Source: Streptococcus minor DSM 17118
Lineage (GTDB): Bacteria > Bacillota > Bacilli > Lactobacillales > Streptococcaceae
Direction: 5' to 3'
Assembly: GCF_000377005.1 (NCBI RefSeq)
Contig: NZ_AQYB01000033.1
Coordinates: forward strand, 186,001-250,000
DNA length: 64,000 bases
The notes under the pieces are model-generated. The model was not told the DNA's origin and searched no databases. It saw only the letters and a program-made list of their open reading frames with translations. The position numbers and the translations under genes were made by a program. The first letter of the stretch is position 1; each line of letters begins with the position of its first letter. Below, piece by piece: positions 1-9,504 of the stretch.

Positions 1-645
1 GAAAAGGGCTTGCTAGAGATTACCTATCACAATTTTCGTGACTATGCTGAGAAAGCGCGTCACGTAGATGATGAGCCCTACGGTGGTGGACAAGGCATGT
101 TGCTCCGAGCGCAGCCGATTTTTGATACCATTGAGAAGATTGATGCCAAGCAGCCTCGGATTATCTTGCTAGATCCAGCTGGCCGCCGCTTTGATCAGGC
201 CTTTGCGGAAGAATTGGCCCGGGAAGAGCAGTTGATTTTCATTTGTGGCCACTATGAAGGGTATGATGAGCGCATCAAGACTCTAGTGACAGACGAGATT
301 TCACTAGGAGATTTTGTTCTTACAGGTGGTGAGCTAGCTGCCATGACCATGGTGGATGCCACAGTCCGCCTGATTCCAGAGGTGATTGGCAAGGAGGCCA
401 GCCACCAGGATGACAGCTTTTCTTCTGGGCTCTTGGAATATCCTCAGTATACACGCCCTTACGATTTTCGGGGGATGACCGTGCCAGATGTCTTGATGAG
501 TGGCCACCATGAGAATATCCGCAAGTGGCGTCTCTATGAAAGTTTTAAAAAAACCTACCAACGCAGGCCTGACTTGTTGGAAAACTATACTTTTTCTGAT
601 GAAGAAAGGGCCATTTTGGACCAGATTAAGGAAGAATTGCAATGA
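1..645 (+). CDS. trmD: tRNA (guanine-N1)-methyltransferase TrmD, 5'-truncated by the window edge
   Basis: TrmD methylates G37 of tRNAs from S-adenosylmethionine, which protects against +1 frameshifting. The frame is open from base 1 ([12 protein letters not shown]), so the TTG at 10 is internal and about 25 N-terminal residues lie outside the window. The SPOUT trefoil-knot signature is visible: [12 protein letters not shown], then [23 protein letters not shown] near the new N-terminus belongs to the same domain. 214 residues remain of the usual 240 or so. The stop overlaps the next start (ATGA), so the hydrolase gene downstream is translationally coupled. Confidence 0.97.
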   Translation, partial: EKGLLEITYHNFRDYAEKARHVDDEPYGGGQGMLLRAQPIFDTIEKIDAKQPRIILLDPAGRRFDQAFAEELAREEQLIFICGHYEGYDERIKTLVTDEISLGDFVLTGGELAAMTMVDATVRLIPEVIGKEASHQDDSFSSGLLEYPQYTRPYDFRGMTVPDVLMSGHHENIRKWRLYESFKKTYQRRPDLLENYTFSDEERAILDQIKEELQ

Positions 646-1265
646 AAATTCTCTGTCTGCATGGCATCGGACAAACAGGCCAGGCCTGGAAGCAAGTGAT
701 GGACTTCTTGCCAGAACATGATCTTGTGGCACTTGAATTATTTGAAAATGGCCGTCTGCCAGAAGATTACCAGCATCTGGTGGCCAAAGTGCGCGGCCTT
801 CTGGAGGCTGAACAAGACGACTTTATCCTGCTGGGTCTGTCTTTAGGGGCCAGTTTGATTTATAGCCTTTTGGATCAGCCTCTGGCTCGTCTTAAAGGGA
901 TTGTAGCCTGTGCAGGGCAGTATAAGCTAAAGGGAAATCTTCCTTACCAGCTGCAAGGCTTCATTTTCAAAGTCATGCCAGGATCTGCCTTTGCCAAAAA
1001 AGGCTTTGATAAGGCCAACTTGATTGGCTTTTATGAGTCCATGATGGGCTTGGATTTGACAGAGGCACTCAGCAAGAGCCAGTTGCCTGCCTTGGTGGTT
1101 TGCGGTCAGAAGGATTTCTTTAATGTCAAGTCTTCAAAAGCGGTAGCAAGCCTCATGCCAAAGGCTCAATTTCAGATGATTCCAGCTGCTGGCCATCTCC
1201 TGACGGATGATGCACCTGAGGCCTTGGCTGATTTGGTGCGAGGATTTTTAGCACAAGTTAAGTAG
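642..1265 (+). CDS. small alpha/beta hydrolase (serine esterase-like)
   Basis: A 207-aa single-domain alpha/beta hydrolase. It begins with the core strand [16 protein letters not shown] (HG oxyanion-hole motif). It has a nucleophile elbow GLSLGAS near residue 68 and a C-terminal catalytic-type histidine in [12 protein letters not shown]. The topology suits a carboxylesterase or FSH1-like serine hydrolase, but the substrate cannot be read from sequence. There is no signal peptide, so it should be cytosolic. Its ATG overlaps the trmD stop by 4 nt, so it is probably co-translated with trmD. A functional link to tRNA methylation is not evident. Confidence 0.8.
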   Translation: MKILCLHGIGQTGQAWKQVMDFLPEHDLVALELFENGRLPEDYQHLVAKVRGLLEAEQDDFILLGLSLGASLIYSLLDQPLARLKGIVACAGQYKLKGNLPYQLQGFIFKVMPGSAFAKKGFDKANLIGFYESMMGLDLTEALSKSQLPALVVCGQKDFFNVKSSKAVASLMPKAQFQMIPAAGHLLTDDAPEALADLVRGFLAQVK

Positions 1266-1325
1266 CAAATAGAAAAGTTCAGAAGCACTGTCACGAGGTG
1301 CTTCTTCTGGTAGAAAGGAAGAAAA

Positions 1326-2390
1326 ATGGTTCAATTTAGAAAAGATTTGGAAGACTTTGAGAGTTATAAGATTGAAAAGATAGCCAAACACAATCTAGGT
1401 GACAATGAAAACCGGCTGATTGACTGGTCTGGTCTACTGGAAGAGGCTATGACAGATATTTCCCTTTCTGACTTGCTCTACTATGGAGACAATCAGTATA
1501 GCGACCTCATCAACGCCTATGCAGCCTATATTGGAGTAAAACCAAGGCAGGTAGTGCAAGGAGTTGGATCTGACCAGATGATTCATACGATTATCACTAC
1601 ATTTTTGAAAGCTGGTGATGTTATTTTAACGGTGGAACCTGATTTCTTCATGTATTCTGTTTTTTCTCAAATTCATGGCGTGAATATCTCATCCTATCCG
1701 CTCGATTGGCAGAATGGACTCCCGAGTTTGTCTGCAGATAAAATCTTGGCTTATGCAACAGAAGTCGACGCTAAGCTCATTATGTTGTCCAATCCTAACA
1801 ATCCCCTATCAATGGCTTTTGAAGTAACAGAATTGGAAAAAATTATAGCTGGCTTCAATGGTCTAGTGGTAGTCGATGAGGCCTATATTGACTTTGCAGA
1901 TATAGATTCCTTGGTAGATAAAATCAATATTTATGATAACTTGATTGTACTACGAACTTTATCAAAAGCCTTTGGTCTCGCAGGTCTGCGTATGGGATTT
2001 GCTCTTTGTGATCAGCGTTTAGCTTATGAATTAGACAAGGTCTTGGCACCCTATAGCATGCCCAATATGACTGCTAAAATTGGAGCTAAAGCTTTAAAGC
2101 ATGGTGATAAGGTTGAAGAATCAGTAGCAGCTATTAAGGAAATTCGTCAAGATTTTATGGATTTTCTAAGGACACAGCCAGATCTCCATCTTCTACCTAG
2201 TCAGGCAAATTTTGTAGCCTTTACAGCACCGTATGCCAAGTCCATCTACGATGCTGCTCTAGCTGAGGATTTTAATTTTAAATATTATGTCAAGGGGGCT
2301 ATGAAAGGTTATATTCGTATGGGTATCGGTAAAGCGGATGAAATGGAGTTAATGAAGACTATCATTTCTCATGTGATTTCAAAGAAGTAG
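1326..2390 (+). CDS. HisC-like PLP aminotransferase (histidinol-phosphate/aromatic)
   Basis: A fold-type I aminotransferase of 354 aa. The family motifs are visible: SNPNNPLS, the cofactor-binding aspartate in VVDEAYIDF, the Schiff-base lysine in RTLSKAFGLAGLRMGF, and the C-terminal RMGIG arginine. The length matches HisC (about 350). HisC converts imidazole-acetol phosphate to histidinol phosphate, and members of this family also transaminate aromatic 2-oxo acids. No other histidine gene is in the window, so an aromatic or broad specificity is as likely. It is preceded by a good GAAAGGAAG ribosome site and followed by a terminator, giving a monocistronic unit or one read from trmD. Confidence 0.85.
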   Translation: MVQFRKDLEDFESYKIEKIAKHNLGDNENRLIDWSGLLEEAMTDISLSDLLYYGDNQYSDLINAYAAYIGVKPRQVVQGVGSDQMIHTIITTFLKAGDVILTVEPDFFMYSVFSQIHGVNISSYPLDWQNGLPSLSADKILAYATEVDAKLIMLSNPNNPLSMAFEVTELEKIIAGFNGLVVVDEAYIDFADIDSLVDKINIYDNLIVLRTLSKAFGLAGLRMGFALCDQRLAYELDKVLAPYSMPNMTAKIGAKALKHGDKVEESVAAIKEIRQDFMDFLRTQPDLHLLPSQANFVAFTAPYAKSIYDAALAEDFNFKYYVKGAMKGYIRMGIGKADEMELMKTIISHVISKK

Positions 2391-2391
2391 T

Positions 2392-2418
2392 AGAGAGCAA
2401 GAGCTCTCTTATTTTTTT
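2392..2418 (+). terminator. intrinsic terminator after hisC-like gene
   Basis: AGAGAGC-AAGA-GCTCTCT perfect 7-bp stem followed by TTATTTTTTT. Confidence 0.9.
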
Positions 2419-2500
2419 GAAAGACTAGGATAGTTTTTCACTAAAAAACAAATAAAAAGATAAAAAACGAAACAATTTGATAGATTTTGGTAGAAAATGG

Positions 2501-2528
2501 TTGACAAAGAAAGAAAATAATGTATAAT
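2501..2528 (+). promoter_or_regulatory. fru operon promoter
   Basis: TTGACA at 2501-2506, 16-bp spacer, TATAAT at 2523-2528. It lies directly upstream of the cre site and fruR. Confidence 0.85.
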
Positions 2529-2533
2529 AGAAA

Positions 2534-2548
2534 CTGTAATCGGTTTCA
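2534..2548 (+). promoter_or_regulatory. cre site (CcpA operator) in the fru operon leader
   Basis: CTGTAATCGGTTTCA matches the Gram-positive cre consensus WTGNAANCGNWNNCA at every fixed position except the first W. It sits just downstream of the -10 box, over the expected transcription start, the usual place for CcpA repression. This implies that preferred sugars switch off fructose uptake. Confidence 0.75.
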
Positions 2549-2562
2549 GGGAGGTGAGTTCT

Positions 2563-3306
2563 ATTTTAAAATCTGAACGGAAACAATTGATTTTAGACGA
2601 AATCAAGGAAAAACAGTTTCTTCAGTTGGAAGAAATGGTCCGACTACTAGATAGCTCAGAATCTACTGTCAGAAGGGATTTGGATGAGCTGGAATCGGAA
2701 GGACACCTGCGGCGCGTTCATGGTGGTGCAGAGGTTGTTTCCAAATTACAGACGGAAGAATCCATTCAGGAAAAATCTATCAAAAACGTTCAAGAAAAGT
2801 CAGAAATTGCTCAAAAGGCTCTTTCTTTGATTGAAGATGGTGATGTGGTTTTTATTGATGCGGGTACGACAACAGCCTTACTAGTAGACATGCTCTATCA
2901 AGACAATTTAAAAGTGGTTACTGATTCGATTCACCATGCTACCAAACTGGTTGACAAACAATTTAAAACAATCATCATCGGTGGTTTTGTCAAACAGTCG
3001 ACAGATGCCAGCATTGGCAGAGTGGCTGTAGAGCAAATTGCTCAACTAAATTTTGATAAGGCTTTTATCGGTATGAATGGTGTGGACGAGCACTACCTCA
3101 CGACACCTGACATCGAAGAAGCCATCATCAAGAAGACCATTATTGAAAATGCGCAAAAAACCTATGTTCTCTTGGATAGTTCTAAGATTGGACAGGTATC
3201 TTTTGCCAAGGTAGAGCGGATTGAAAAAGTAAGTTTGCTTACTAATCAGTCTGATGGAGCCCTTGTGAAAAAAATAAAGGAAAAAACGGAGGTAATTGAA
3301 GTATGA
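2563..3306 (+). CDS. fruR: DeoR-family fructose operon repressor FruR (probable ATT start)
   Basis: A DeoR-type regulator with an N-terminal helix-turn-helix (SSESTVRRDLDELE, then RRVHGGA). Its C-terminal sugar-phosphate-sensing domain contains DAGTTT, typical of repressors released by fructose 1-phosphate. The frame is open from a GTG at 2554, but that GTG lies inside the only strong ribosome site (GGGAGGTGA, 2550-2557). The codon at the right distance (5 nt) is ATT at 2563. It gives [M]LKSERKQLI, matching the MLxxER..LI start typical of FruR proteins. I therefore place the start at ATT, giving 247 aa; GTG 2554 is the conservative alternative. It overlaps fruK by ATGA. Confidence 0.85.
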   Translation: MLKSERKQLILDEIKEKQFLQLEEMVRLLDSSESTVRRDLDELESEGHLRRVHGGAEVVSKLQTEESIQEKSIKNVQEKSEIAQKALSLIEDGDVVFIDAGTTTALLVDMLYQDNLKVVTDSIHHATKLVDKQFKTIIIGGFVKQSTDASIGRVAVEQIAQLNFDKAFIGMNGVDEHYLTTPDIEEAIIKKTIIENAQKTYVLLDSSKIGQVSFAKVERIEKVSLLTNQSDGALVKKIKEKTEVIEV

Positions 3307-4214
3307 TATACACCGTTACCCTCAATCCTTCCATTGACTATATCGTACGTCTGGATAAGCTGGATATTGGTTCTGTTAACCGGATGGAGAGCGATGATAA
3401 ATATGCTGGAGGAAAAGGGATCAACGTTTCCCGTATCTTGCAACGCCTGAACATTGACAATACCGCGACTGGCTTTATCGGTGGATTCACAGGGCATTTC
3501 CTTGAAGAAAGTTTGATGGCTGAGGGAATCACCACAAATTTTGTAGAAGTGGAAGAAGATACCCGTATCAATGTGAAAGTTAAGGCTGGTGTCGAGACAG
3601 AAATCAATGGAGTTGGTCCAACAATTTCTCAAGAAAAGTTGGATGAATTGAAAAATATTTTATCTGATTTAACTCCAGAGGATACCGTGGTCTTTGCCGG
3701 TTCAGCTCCAAGTAGTTTGGGAAATAAAATTTACAAGACTTTGATTCCACTAGCACGTAAAAGTGGAGCTCAAGTGGTCTGCGATTTTGAAGGACAAACC
3801 CTTTTGGATTCCTTAGAGTATCAACCTCTCTTGGTCAAACCCAATAATCATGAGTTAGCTGATATCTTTGGTGTCGAGCTTCGAGGTTTAGCTGATATTG
3901 AAAAATATGCCCGCTTACTTTTAGACCGGGGTGCAAAAAATGTCATTATTTCTATGGCTGGTGATGGGGCCCTCCTCGTCACAGCAGAAGCAGCATACTT
4001 TGCAAAACCTATCAAGGGAATTGTAAAGAATTCTGTTGGAGCTGGAGATTCCATGGTCGCTGGTTTCACAGGCGAATTTGTCACATCAGGTGATCCAGTT
4101 CAAGCCCTTAAATGGGGTGTAGCCTGCGGGACAGCAACCACTTTCTCAGATGATCTAGCAACCGCAACATTTATAAAAGAAATTTATGAAAAAGTAGAGG
4201 TAGAAACATTATGA
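3303..4214 (+). CDS. fruK: 1-phosphofructokinase
   Basis: A PfkB-family sugar kinase of 303 aa. It phosphorylates fructose 1-phosphate, delivered by the FruA PTS, to fructose 1,6-bisphosphate for glycolysis. It shows the N-terminal substrate motif (NPSIDYIVRLD, then GGKGINVSR) and the PfkB signature with the catalytic aspartate in SVGAGDSMVAGF near residue 250. The length matches 1-phosphofructokinases rather than tagatose kinases, and the fruR/fruA neighbours settle the identity. Its start overlaps the fruR stop and its stop overlaps the fruA start (ATGA at both ends), a tightly coupled operon. Confidence 0.95.
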   Translation: MIYTVTLNPSIDYIVRLDKLDIGSVNRMESDDKYAGGKGINVSRILQRLNIDNTATGFIGGFTGHFLEESLMAEGITTNFVEVEEDTRINVKVKAGVETEINGVGPTISQEKLDELKNILSDLTPEDTVVFAGSAPSSLGNKIYKTLIPLARKSGAQVVCDFEGQTLLDSLEYQPLLVKPNNHELADIFGVELRGLADIEKYARLLLDRGAKNVIISMAGDGALLVTAEAAYFAKPIKGIVKNSVGAGDSMVAGFTGEFVTSGDPVQALKWGVACGTATTFSDDLATATFIKEIYEKVEVETL

Positions 4215-6160
4215 AAATCCAAGACCTTCTGAATAAAGAAGTTATGATTTTAGACTTGAAAGCGACTTCAAAAGAAGCAGCAATTGATGAAATGATTACC
4301 AACCTTGTCAATAAAGGGGTGGTGACTGATTTCGATATTTTTAAAACAGGTATCATGAATCGTGAAGCTCAGACTTCCACTGGCTTAGGTGATGGGATTG
4401 CCATGCCTCATAGTAAAAATGCAGCAGTCAAAGAAGCAACTGTGCTCTTTGCTAAGTCAGCTACTGGTGTGGACTACGAGTCTCTGGATGGGGCACCAAC
4501 GGACCTATTCTTTATGATTGCAGCTCCAGAAGGAGCCAATGACACTCACTTGGCTGCTTTGGCTGAATTGTCTAAATACCTATTGAAAGATGGCTTTGCA
4601 GACAAATTGCGCAAGGTTACATCAGCTGATGAACTCATCGCTACCTTTGATGCAGCAGAAGCAGCTGATCAAGTTGCTGATCAACCACAAGGTAAGGAAG
4701 ATAATCAAGACTTTATCGTAGCAGTTACAGCTTGTACAACAGGGATTGCTCATACTTATATGGCAGAAGAGGCCCTCAAGAAAACTGCAGCTGAACTAGG
4801 TGTAGCCATCAAGGTTGAAACCAATGGAGCTTCAGGTGTTGGAAATAAACTGACAGCAGCAGATATTGCCAATGCTAAAGGTGTTATCATTGCAGCAGAT
4901 AAAGCAGTTGACATGGCTCGATTCAACGGTAAACCTCTTGTCAATCGTCCAGTGGCAGATGGTATCAAGAAATCCGAAGAGTTGATTAACCTTATTGTAT
5001 CTGGGCAGGCTGATACCTATGTTGCAAAAGAAGGAGCAGCGAGCGTGCAATCGGAAGAAAACTTATCAGTAGGTCAAGCTTTCTATAAGCACCTGATGAG
5101 CGGTGTATCTCAAATGTTGCCATTTGTTATCGGTGGTGGTATCATGATTGCCTTAGCCTTTCTGTTTGATAATATTATGGGGATCCCTGCAGAAAACCTA
5201 GGGAATCTTGGATCCTACCATGAAATTTCAGCTATCTTTATGAAGATTGGTCAAGCGGCTTTTGGTTTCATGGTTCCAGTCTTTGCTGGTTATGTAGCTT
5301 ATTCAATTGCTGAAAAACCAGGTTTGGTTTCAGGTTTCGTAGCTGGTGCTATTGCATCAAGTGGTTTGGCTTATGGTAAAATCCCATACGCAGCTGGTGG
5401 TGAAGCAACTGCATCTCTAGCAGGTGTTCCGTCAGGCTTCCTTGGGGCCCTAGTTGGTGGTTTCCTTGCAGGTTTTGTTGTCTTGGGTCTGAAAAAATAT
5501 GTTAAGGTACCACGTTCTCTAGAAGGGGCTAAATCTATCCTAATCTTGCCGCTCTTCGGCGTTATCATCACTGGACTTCTGATGTTAGCTGTCAATATTC
5601 CAATGTCAGCTATCAATACAGCACTTAATGATTTCTTGAACAGCCTATCCGGTAGTTCAGCAGTCCTCCTTGGCCTTTTGGTTGGTGGAATGATGGCAGT
5701 AGATATGGGTGGTCCAATCAATAAGGCAGCCTATGTATTTGGTACAGGTACTCTAGCAGCGTCTGTCAATAGTGGCGGGTCAATTGTCATGGCGGCAGTT
5801 ATGGCTGGTGGTATGGTGCCACCGTTAGCGGTCTTTATCGCAACCCTACTTTACAAAAACAAGTTTAACCAAGAAGAACGCGATGCTGGTTTGACAAATA
5901 TCATCATGGGTCTATCTTTCATTACAGAAGGAGCGATTCCATTTGCAGCAGCTGACCCCGCACGTGCTATCCCAAGCTTCATAGCTGGTTCTGCCTTGAC
6001 AGGTGCCTTGGTTGGTCTATCAGGTATTAAACTGATAGCTCCTCATGGTGGTGTCTTTGTAATTGCCCTCACTAGCAACCCGTTCCTCTATCTGGCTTAT
6101 GTATTGGTTGGTGCTGTGGTTTCAGGTGTTCTCTTCGGCTACTTGCGTAAGGCTAAATAG
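4211..6160 (+). CDS. fruA: PTS fructose transporter EIIABC
   Basis: A 649-aa fused fructose PTS permease in order IIA-IIB-IIC. IIA (about 1-145) carries the phospho-histidine H67 in GIAMPHSKN. A linker rich in A, D and Q leads to IIB (about 167-265) with the phospho-cysteine C175 in VTACTTGIAHTYMAEE. IIC (about 290-649) is a polytopic membrane domain with DMGGPINKAAY and FITEGAIPFAAADP. It imports fructose as fructose 1-phosphate using HPr-P. It is the last gene of fruR-fruK-fruA and is followed by a terminator. It has full length and no visible lesions. Confidence 0.96.
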   Translation: MKIQDLLNKEVMILDLKATSKEAAIDEMITNLVNKGVVTDFDIFKTGIMNREAQTSTGLGDGIAMPHSKNAAVKEATVLFAKSATGVDYESLDGAPTDLFFMIAAPEGANDTHLAALAELSKYLLKDGFADKLRKVTSADELIATFDAAEAADQVADQPQGKEDNQDFIVAVTACTTGIAHTYMAEEALKKTAAELGVAIKVETNGASGVGNKLTAADIANAKGVIIAADKAVDMARFNGKPLVNRPVADGIKKSEELINLIVSGQADTYVAKEGAASVQSEENLSVGQAFYKHLMSGVSQMLPFVIGGGIMIALAFLFDNIMGIPAENLGNLGSYHEISAIFMKIGQAAFGFMVPVFAGYVAYSIAEKPGLVSGFVAGAIASSGLAYGKIPYAAGGEATASLAGVPSGFLGALVGGFLAGFVVLGLKKYVKVPRSLEGAKSILILPLFGVIITGLLMLAVNIPMSAINTALNDFLNSLSGSSAVLLGLLVGGMMAVDMGGPINKAAYVFGTGTLAASVNSGGSIVMAAVMAGGMVPPLAVFIATLLYKNKFNQEERDAGLTNIIMGLSFITEGAIPFAAADPARAIPSFIAGSALTGALVGLSGIKLIAPHGGVFVIALTSNPFLYLAYVLVGAVVSGVLFGYLRKAK

Positions 6161-6169
6161 ATAGCATAT

Positions 6170-6195
6170 GAACTCCTTCGGGAGTTCTTTTTTTT
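6170..6195 (+). terminator. terminator of the fru operon
   Basis: GAACTCC-TTCG-GGAGTTC stem with a UUCG tetraloop, followed by eight or more T. Confidence 0.93.
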
Positions 6196-6244
6196 GAAAA
6201 AATCCTATCGCTAAAAATGGAAATCACGCTTTTATCTGAAAATA

Positions 6245-6253
6245 TGGTATAAT
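6245..6253 (+). promoter_or_regulatory. extended -10 promoter for the DUF1149 operon
   Basis: TGGTATAAT, an extended -10 box without a recognisable -35. It sits 30 nt before the DUF1149 start and probably drives the chain through the ABC-F gene. Confidence 0.7.
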
Positions 6254-6283
6254 AAAGATTATTACTGTACTTAGGAGAGAAAC

Positions 6284-6664
6284 ATGAAGGTCATTCGTGA
6301 TAAAGAATACGTCAATCGCTACCATTTTGATATGCGCAATTTCAAAATGGAAGAAGAGCATGGCACGCCCAAGACGCAATACAACGTTGAATTTCATTTA
6401 GTGGAACAAAATATGGAAGAACAGTCTACAACCATCATATTGGTTCTGCACTTTATGAATGTACAAGAGAAATTTGTAGTATCTGGAGCTGTTTCTCAGC
6501 AGATCAAACTGACAGATGGAGTGGTCAATGAGCCATCTGAACTTTCTGATGAAGATAAGCGCATGTTAGCTCTCCCATTGTTTGATATGGTTAATCGTCT
6601 GACTTACGAAGTAACAGAAGTGGCATTTGATGCCCCTGGTATTGATCTTGGAGAGGTAAGATGA
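6284..6664 (+). CDS. DUF1149 family protein
   Basis: A 126-aa soluble protein, acidic toward the C-terminus ([29 protein letters not shown]), of the lactic-acid-bacterial DUF1149 family. Its fold resembles SecB-like proteins, but no function is established that I can apply. It has no signal peptide or membrane segment. It has a good ribosome site (AGGAGAG) and is first in an operon whose next gene (degV) starts inside its stop codon (ATGA). The DUF1149-degV-dapB-cca order matches what I recall from other streptococci. Confidence 0.8.
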   Translation: MKVIRDKEYVNRYHFDMRNFKMEEEHGTPKTQYNVEFHLVEQNMEEQSTTIILVLHFMNVQEKFVVSGAVSQQIKLTDGVVNEPSELSDEDKRMLALPLFDMVNRLTYEVTEVAFDAPGIDLGEVR

Positions 6665-7509
6665 AACTAGCAGTTATTACAGATTCAACAGCGGTTTTAC
6701 CTGACAGTCTGAAAAACATTGATCACTTATTTGTCCTAGACATTCCAATTAGCATCGACGAAAAGTCTTATATCGAAGGAAAAAATCTTTCTTTGGATGA
6801 ATTTTATGAGAAAATGGCTACTTCTGACGAATTGCCTAAAACTAGCCAGCCAAGTTTAGCAGAATTAACGGAAATTTTAGAGGGGTTGGCTAAGGACAGT
6901 TATACTCATGTGATTGGTCTTTTCTTGTCATCTGGTATTTCAGGTTTTTGGCAAAATATTCAGTTCCTAAAGGATGAATTTTCTCAGATGGAAGTCGTTT
7001 TTCCAGATAGTAAAATTACCTCTGCGCCATTAGGCAAAATGGTTGAAAGTATCTTTGAATGGGAGAAACAAGGTGATGACTTTGAGTGCATTCTGGAGAA
7101 ATTGTCTATCCAAATTGATGGGACAAGTGCTTTTATCATGGTTGATGATTTGAATCACTTGGTCAAGGGGGGGCGTCTATCCAATGGTTCTGCTATTTTA
7201 GGGAATCTATTGAGTATCAAGCCTATTTTGTATTTTGATCAAGATGGAAAGATTGTTGTTTATGAAAAAGTTCGGACAGAGAAAAAAGCTATCCGACGCT
7301 TAGTAGAGGTGTTAGAAGAAAAGACTGCTAATGGTGAATATGGTCTTTACATTATTCACTCACGAGCGGAAGAAAAGGCTCAAGAGTTTTACTCACTTTT
7401 GCTTGAGAGAGGTCATACTAAGCACTTAGAAATTGTTGATTTCGATGGTGTTATTGCAACGCATTTAGGTAAAGGTGCAGTAGCATTTGGATTTATACCA
7501 CTTGTCTAG
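6661..7509 (+). CDS. DegV family fatty-acid-binding protein
   Basis: A 282-aa DegV/FakB-type protein. These proteins bind a single fatty acid and, in Gram-positive bacteria, present it to the kinase FakA for phosphorylation. The N-terminal ITDSTAVLP and the [10 protein letters not shown] stretch are typical of the ligand site, and [14 protein letters not shown] is the conserved central motif. It is cytosolic. It overlaps DUF1149 by ATGA and is 22 nt from dapB. Which streptococcal FakB paralogue it is, if any, cannot be told. It may be relevant that the window also holds acyl-CoA enzymes, but those are in a distant, separately regulated cluster. Confidence 0.85.
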   Translation: MKLAVITDSTAVLPDSLKNIDHLFVLDIPISIDEKSYIEGKNLSLDEFYEKMATSDELPKTSQPSLAELTEILEGLAKDSYTHVIGLFLSSGISGFWQNIQFLKDEFSQMEVVFPDSKITSAPLGKMVESIFEWEKQGDDFECILEKLSIQIDGTSAFIMVDDLNHLVKGGRLSNGSAILGNLLSIKPILYFDQDGKIVVYEKVRTEKKAIRRLVEVLEEKTANGEYGLYIIHSRAEEKAQEFYSLLLERGHTKHLEIVDFDGVIATHLGKGAVAFGFIPLV

Positions 7510-7531
7510 ATACTTATGAGGAGGAACAATC

Positions 7532-8299
7532 ATGCCAATCAAGGTCATTATTGCCGGTTTTAAAGGTAAGATGGGATCAACTGCTGTTCAGATGGTCAAA
7601 GAGGATAAAGATTTGATTTTGGCTGCAGTTCTAGATCCTTTTGCGACAGAAGAGAGTGTGGATGGGGCTCCTGTTTTTACGAAAAAGGAGGAACTGATTG
7701 GCTTTGAAGCAGATGTTTGGGTAGACTTTACGGCACCAAAATTTGCTTATGAAAATACCTTCTTTGCTCTGGAAAATGGCTTTGCTCCTGTAGTAGGGAC
7801 TACTGGATTTACACCTGATCAAATTGAGGATTTGACAGCTCTTTCAATGGAGAAAAAATTGGGTGGATTGATTGCACCAAACTTTGCTATTGGAGCTATT
7901 TTACTCATGCAATTTGCAGCTCAAGCTGCCAAGTATTTCCCAAATCTTGAAATTATCGAATTGCATCATGATAAAAAGAAAGATGCACCGAGTGGTACAG
8001 CTGTTAAGACCGCTGAATTGATTTCCCAAGTTCGAGAAAACTGCCAACAGGGAGCGATGGACGAGGAAGAATTGATGGCTGGAGCGCGAGGAGCAGAATT
8101 TGATGGTTTCCGCATTCACAGTGTTCGTTTGCCTGGTTTAGTGGCCCATCAAGAAGTTATTTTTGGTGCTCAAGGTGAAGGATTAACCATTCGCCATGAT
8201 TCTTATGATCGAGTTTCCTTTATGGCTGGTGTCAATCTAGGCATCAAGGAAGTGGTCAAACGCGAAAAACTAGTATACGGTTTGGAACATTTGTTATGA
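7532..8299 (+). CDS. dapB: 4-hydroxy-tetrahydrodipicolinate reductase
   Basis: DapB (255 aa) reduces hydroxy-tetrahydrodipicolinate with NAD(P)H in the diaminopimelate/lysine pathway. The Rossmann start [16 protein letters not shown] and the active-site segment [15 protein letters not shown] (catalytic His and Lys) are both present. [11 protein letters not shown] and the tetramerisation domain complete the family pattern. Streptococcal peptidoglycan uses lysine in its stem peptide, so this step feeds wall synthesis. It has a strong GAGGAGG site 9 nt before the ATG, and its stop overlaps cca by ATGA. Confidence 0.95.
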   Translation: MPIKVIIAGFKGKMGSTAVQMVKEDKDLILAAVLDPFATEESVDGAPVFTKKEELIGFEADVWVDFTAPKFAYENTFFALENGFAPVVGTTGFTPDQIEDLTALSMEKKLGGLIAPNFAIGAILLMQFAAQAAKYFPNLEIIELHHDKKKDAPSGTAVKTAELISQVRENCQQGAMDEEELMAGARGAEFDGFRIHSVRLPGLVAHQEVIFGAQGEGLTIRHDSYDRVSFMAGVNLGIKEVVKREKLVYGLEHLL

Positions 8300-9504
8300 A
8301 ATTACAACAGTTGCCTTCTGAATTTCAGGAGGCTTTACCGATTTTAGAAAAATTGAAAGCTTCTGGCTATGAGGCCTATTTTGTTGGTGGTTCTGTTCGA
8401 GATGCTATTCTTGGACGAACTATTCACGATGTGGACATTGCAACTAGTGCCTATCCTGAGGAGACCAAAAAGGTCTTTACTCGGACCATTGATGTGGGAA
8501 TCGAACATGGTACAGTTCTGGTGTTACATGGCGGTCAAGAATATGAGATTACAACCTTTCGGACAGAAGATGTCTATGTTGATTACCGTCGTCCTAGTCA
8601 GGTTTCTTTTGTACGCTCTCTAGAAGAGGATTTAAAGCGTCGTGATTTCACAGTAAATGCCTTTGCTCTCAATGAGGAAGCAGATATCATTGATAAGTTT
8701 CATGGTCTCAAGGACTTGGAGTTTAAGATATTGAGAGCAGTTGGTGTACCCCAAGAACGCTTCAATGAAGATGCTTTGCGGATTATGCGTGGTTTTCGAT
8801 TTGCTGCAACATTGGATTTTGATATTGAGGAACAAACCTTTCAGGCTATGCAAGAGACTGCACCACTTCTGGAAAAAATTTCTGTAGAGCGTATTTTTAT
8901 CGAGTTTGATAAGCTTTTAACAGCTGCATTTTGGCGTAAAGGACTGGAAAAAATGATTGCTGCTGTTGCCTATGATTTCTTGCCTGAGATGAAAGGAAAG
9001 GGAACATGCCTGAAAGCTATGCTTGATCGGTTGAGACCAGATTTTCTCTTTGCTACTTCTGAGCAGGCTTGGGCTATGCTCCTAATTGCTTTAGATATCA
9101 ACGAACCAAAGAACTTCCTAAAAAAGTGGAAGACTTCTAATGATTTTCAAAAAGCAGTGTTGGATTTAGTCTCAGCTTACCGAACAAGAGAGAAAACATC
9201 AGTTGATAAATTCTTAGTTTATCAGTATGGTTTGGAGAACTTACTCTTGGTCGAACAGATTCGACAAGCTCAAGATTTACCTATTGAGATTGAACAAATT
9301 AAGGCTCTGGATGCCGCTCTCTTGATTCATAGTAAGCATGAGATAGTCGTTAACGGTCGAACTCTTATGAAAGAATTGAACCTAAAAGCTGGTCCAAATT
9401 TGGGACGTATTCTCAGTGAAATTGAAAAAGCTATCGTTTTAGGGGAGTTAATGAATGAAAAAGAAGCTATTCTTAAATTCCTAAAAGAGAAAGGGATGAT
9501 ATGA
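8296..9504 (+). CDS. cca: CCA tRNA nucleotidyltransferase
   Basis: A 402-aa class II CCA-adding enzyme that builds or repairs the 3' CCA end of tRNAs. The head domain has [11 protein letters not shown] and the metal-binding HDVDIA dyad. The neck follows with [10 protein letters not shown] and the nucleotide-selecting [13 protein letters not shown]. The length is typical for a Gram-positive enzyme without an HD domain. It is coupled on both sides by ATGA overlaps (dapB upstream, ABC-F downstream). Confidence 0.95.
   Translation: MKLQQLPSEFQEALPILEKLKASGYEAYFVGGSVRDAILGRTIHDVDIATSAYPEETKKVFTRTIDVGIEHGTVLVLHGGQEYEITTFRTEDVYVDYRRPSQVSFVRSLEEDLKRRDFTVNAFALNEEADIIDKFHGLKDLEFKILRAVGVPQERFNEDALRIMRGFRFAATLDFDIEEQTFQAMQETAPLLEKISVERIFIEFDKLLTAAFWRKGLEKMIAAVAYDFLPEMKGKGTCLKAMLDRLRPDFLFATSEQAWAMLLIALDINEPKNFLKKWKTSNDFQKAVLDLVSAYRTREKTSVDKFLVYQYGLENLLLVEQIRQAQDLPIEIEQIKALDAALLIHSKHEIVVNGRTLMKELNLKAGPNLGRILSEIEKAIVLGELMNEKEAILKFLKEKGMI

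Noticed and set aside
2554-2556. GTG start for fruR
   Set aside because: It overlaps the ribosome site and would add residues absent from related FruR proteins. Kept only as an alternative.
5371-5721. Open frame antisense to fruA
   Set aside because: Codon composition is the mirror of the fruA coding frame and there is no ribosome site; typical shadow frame.
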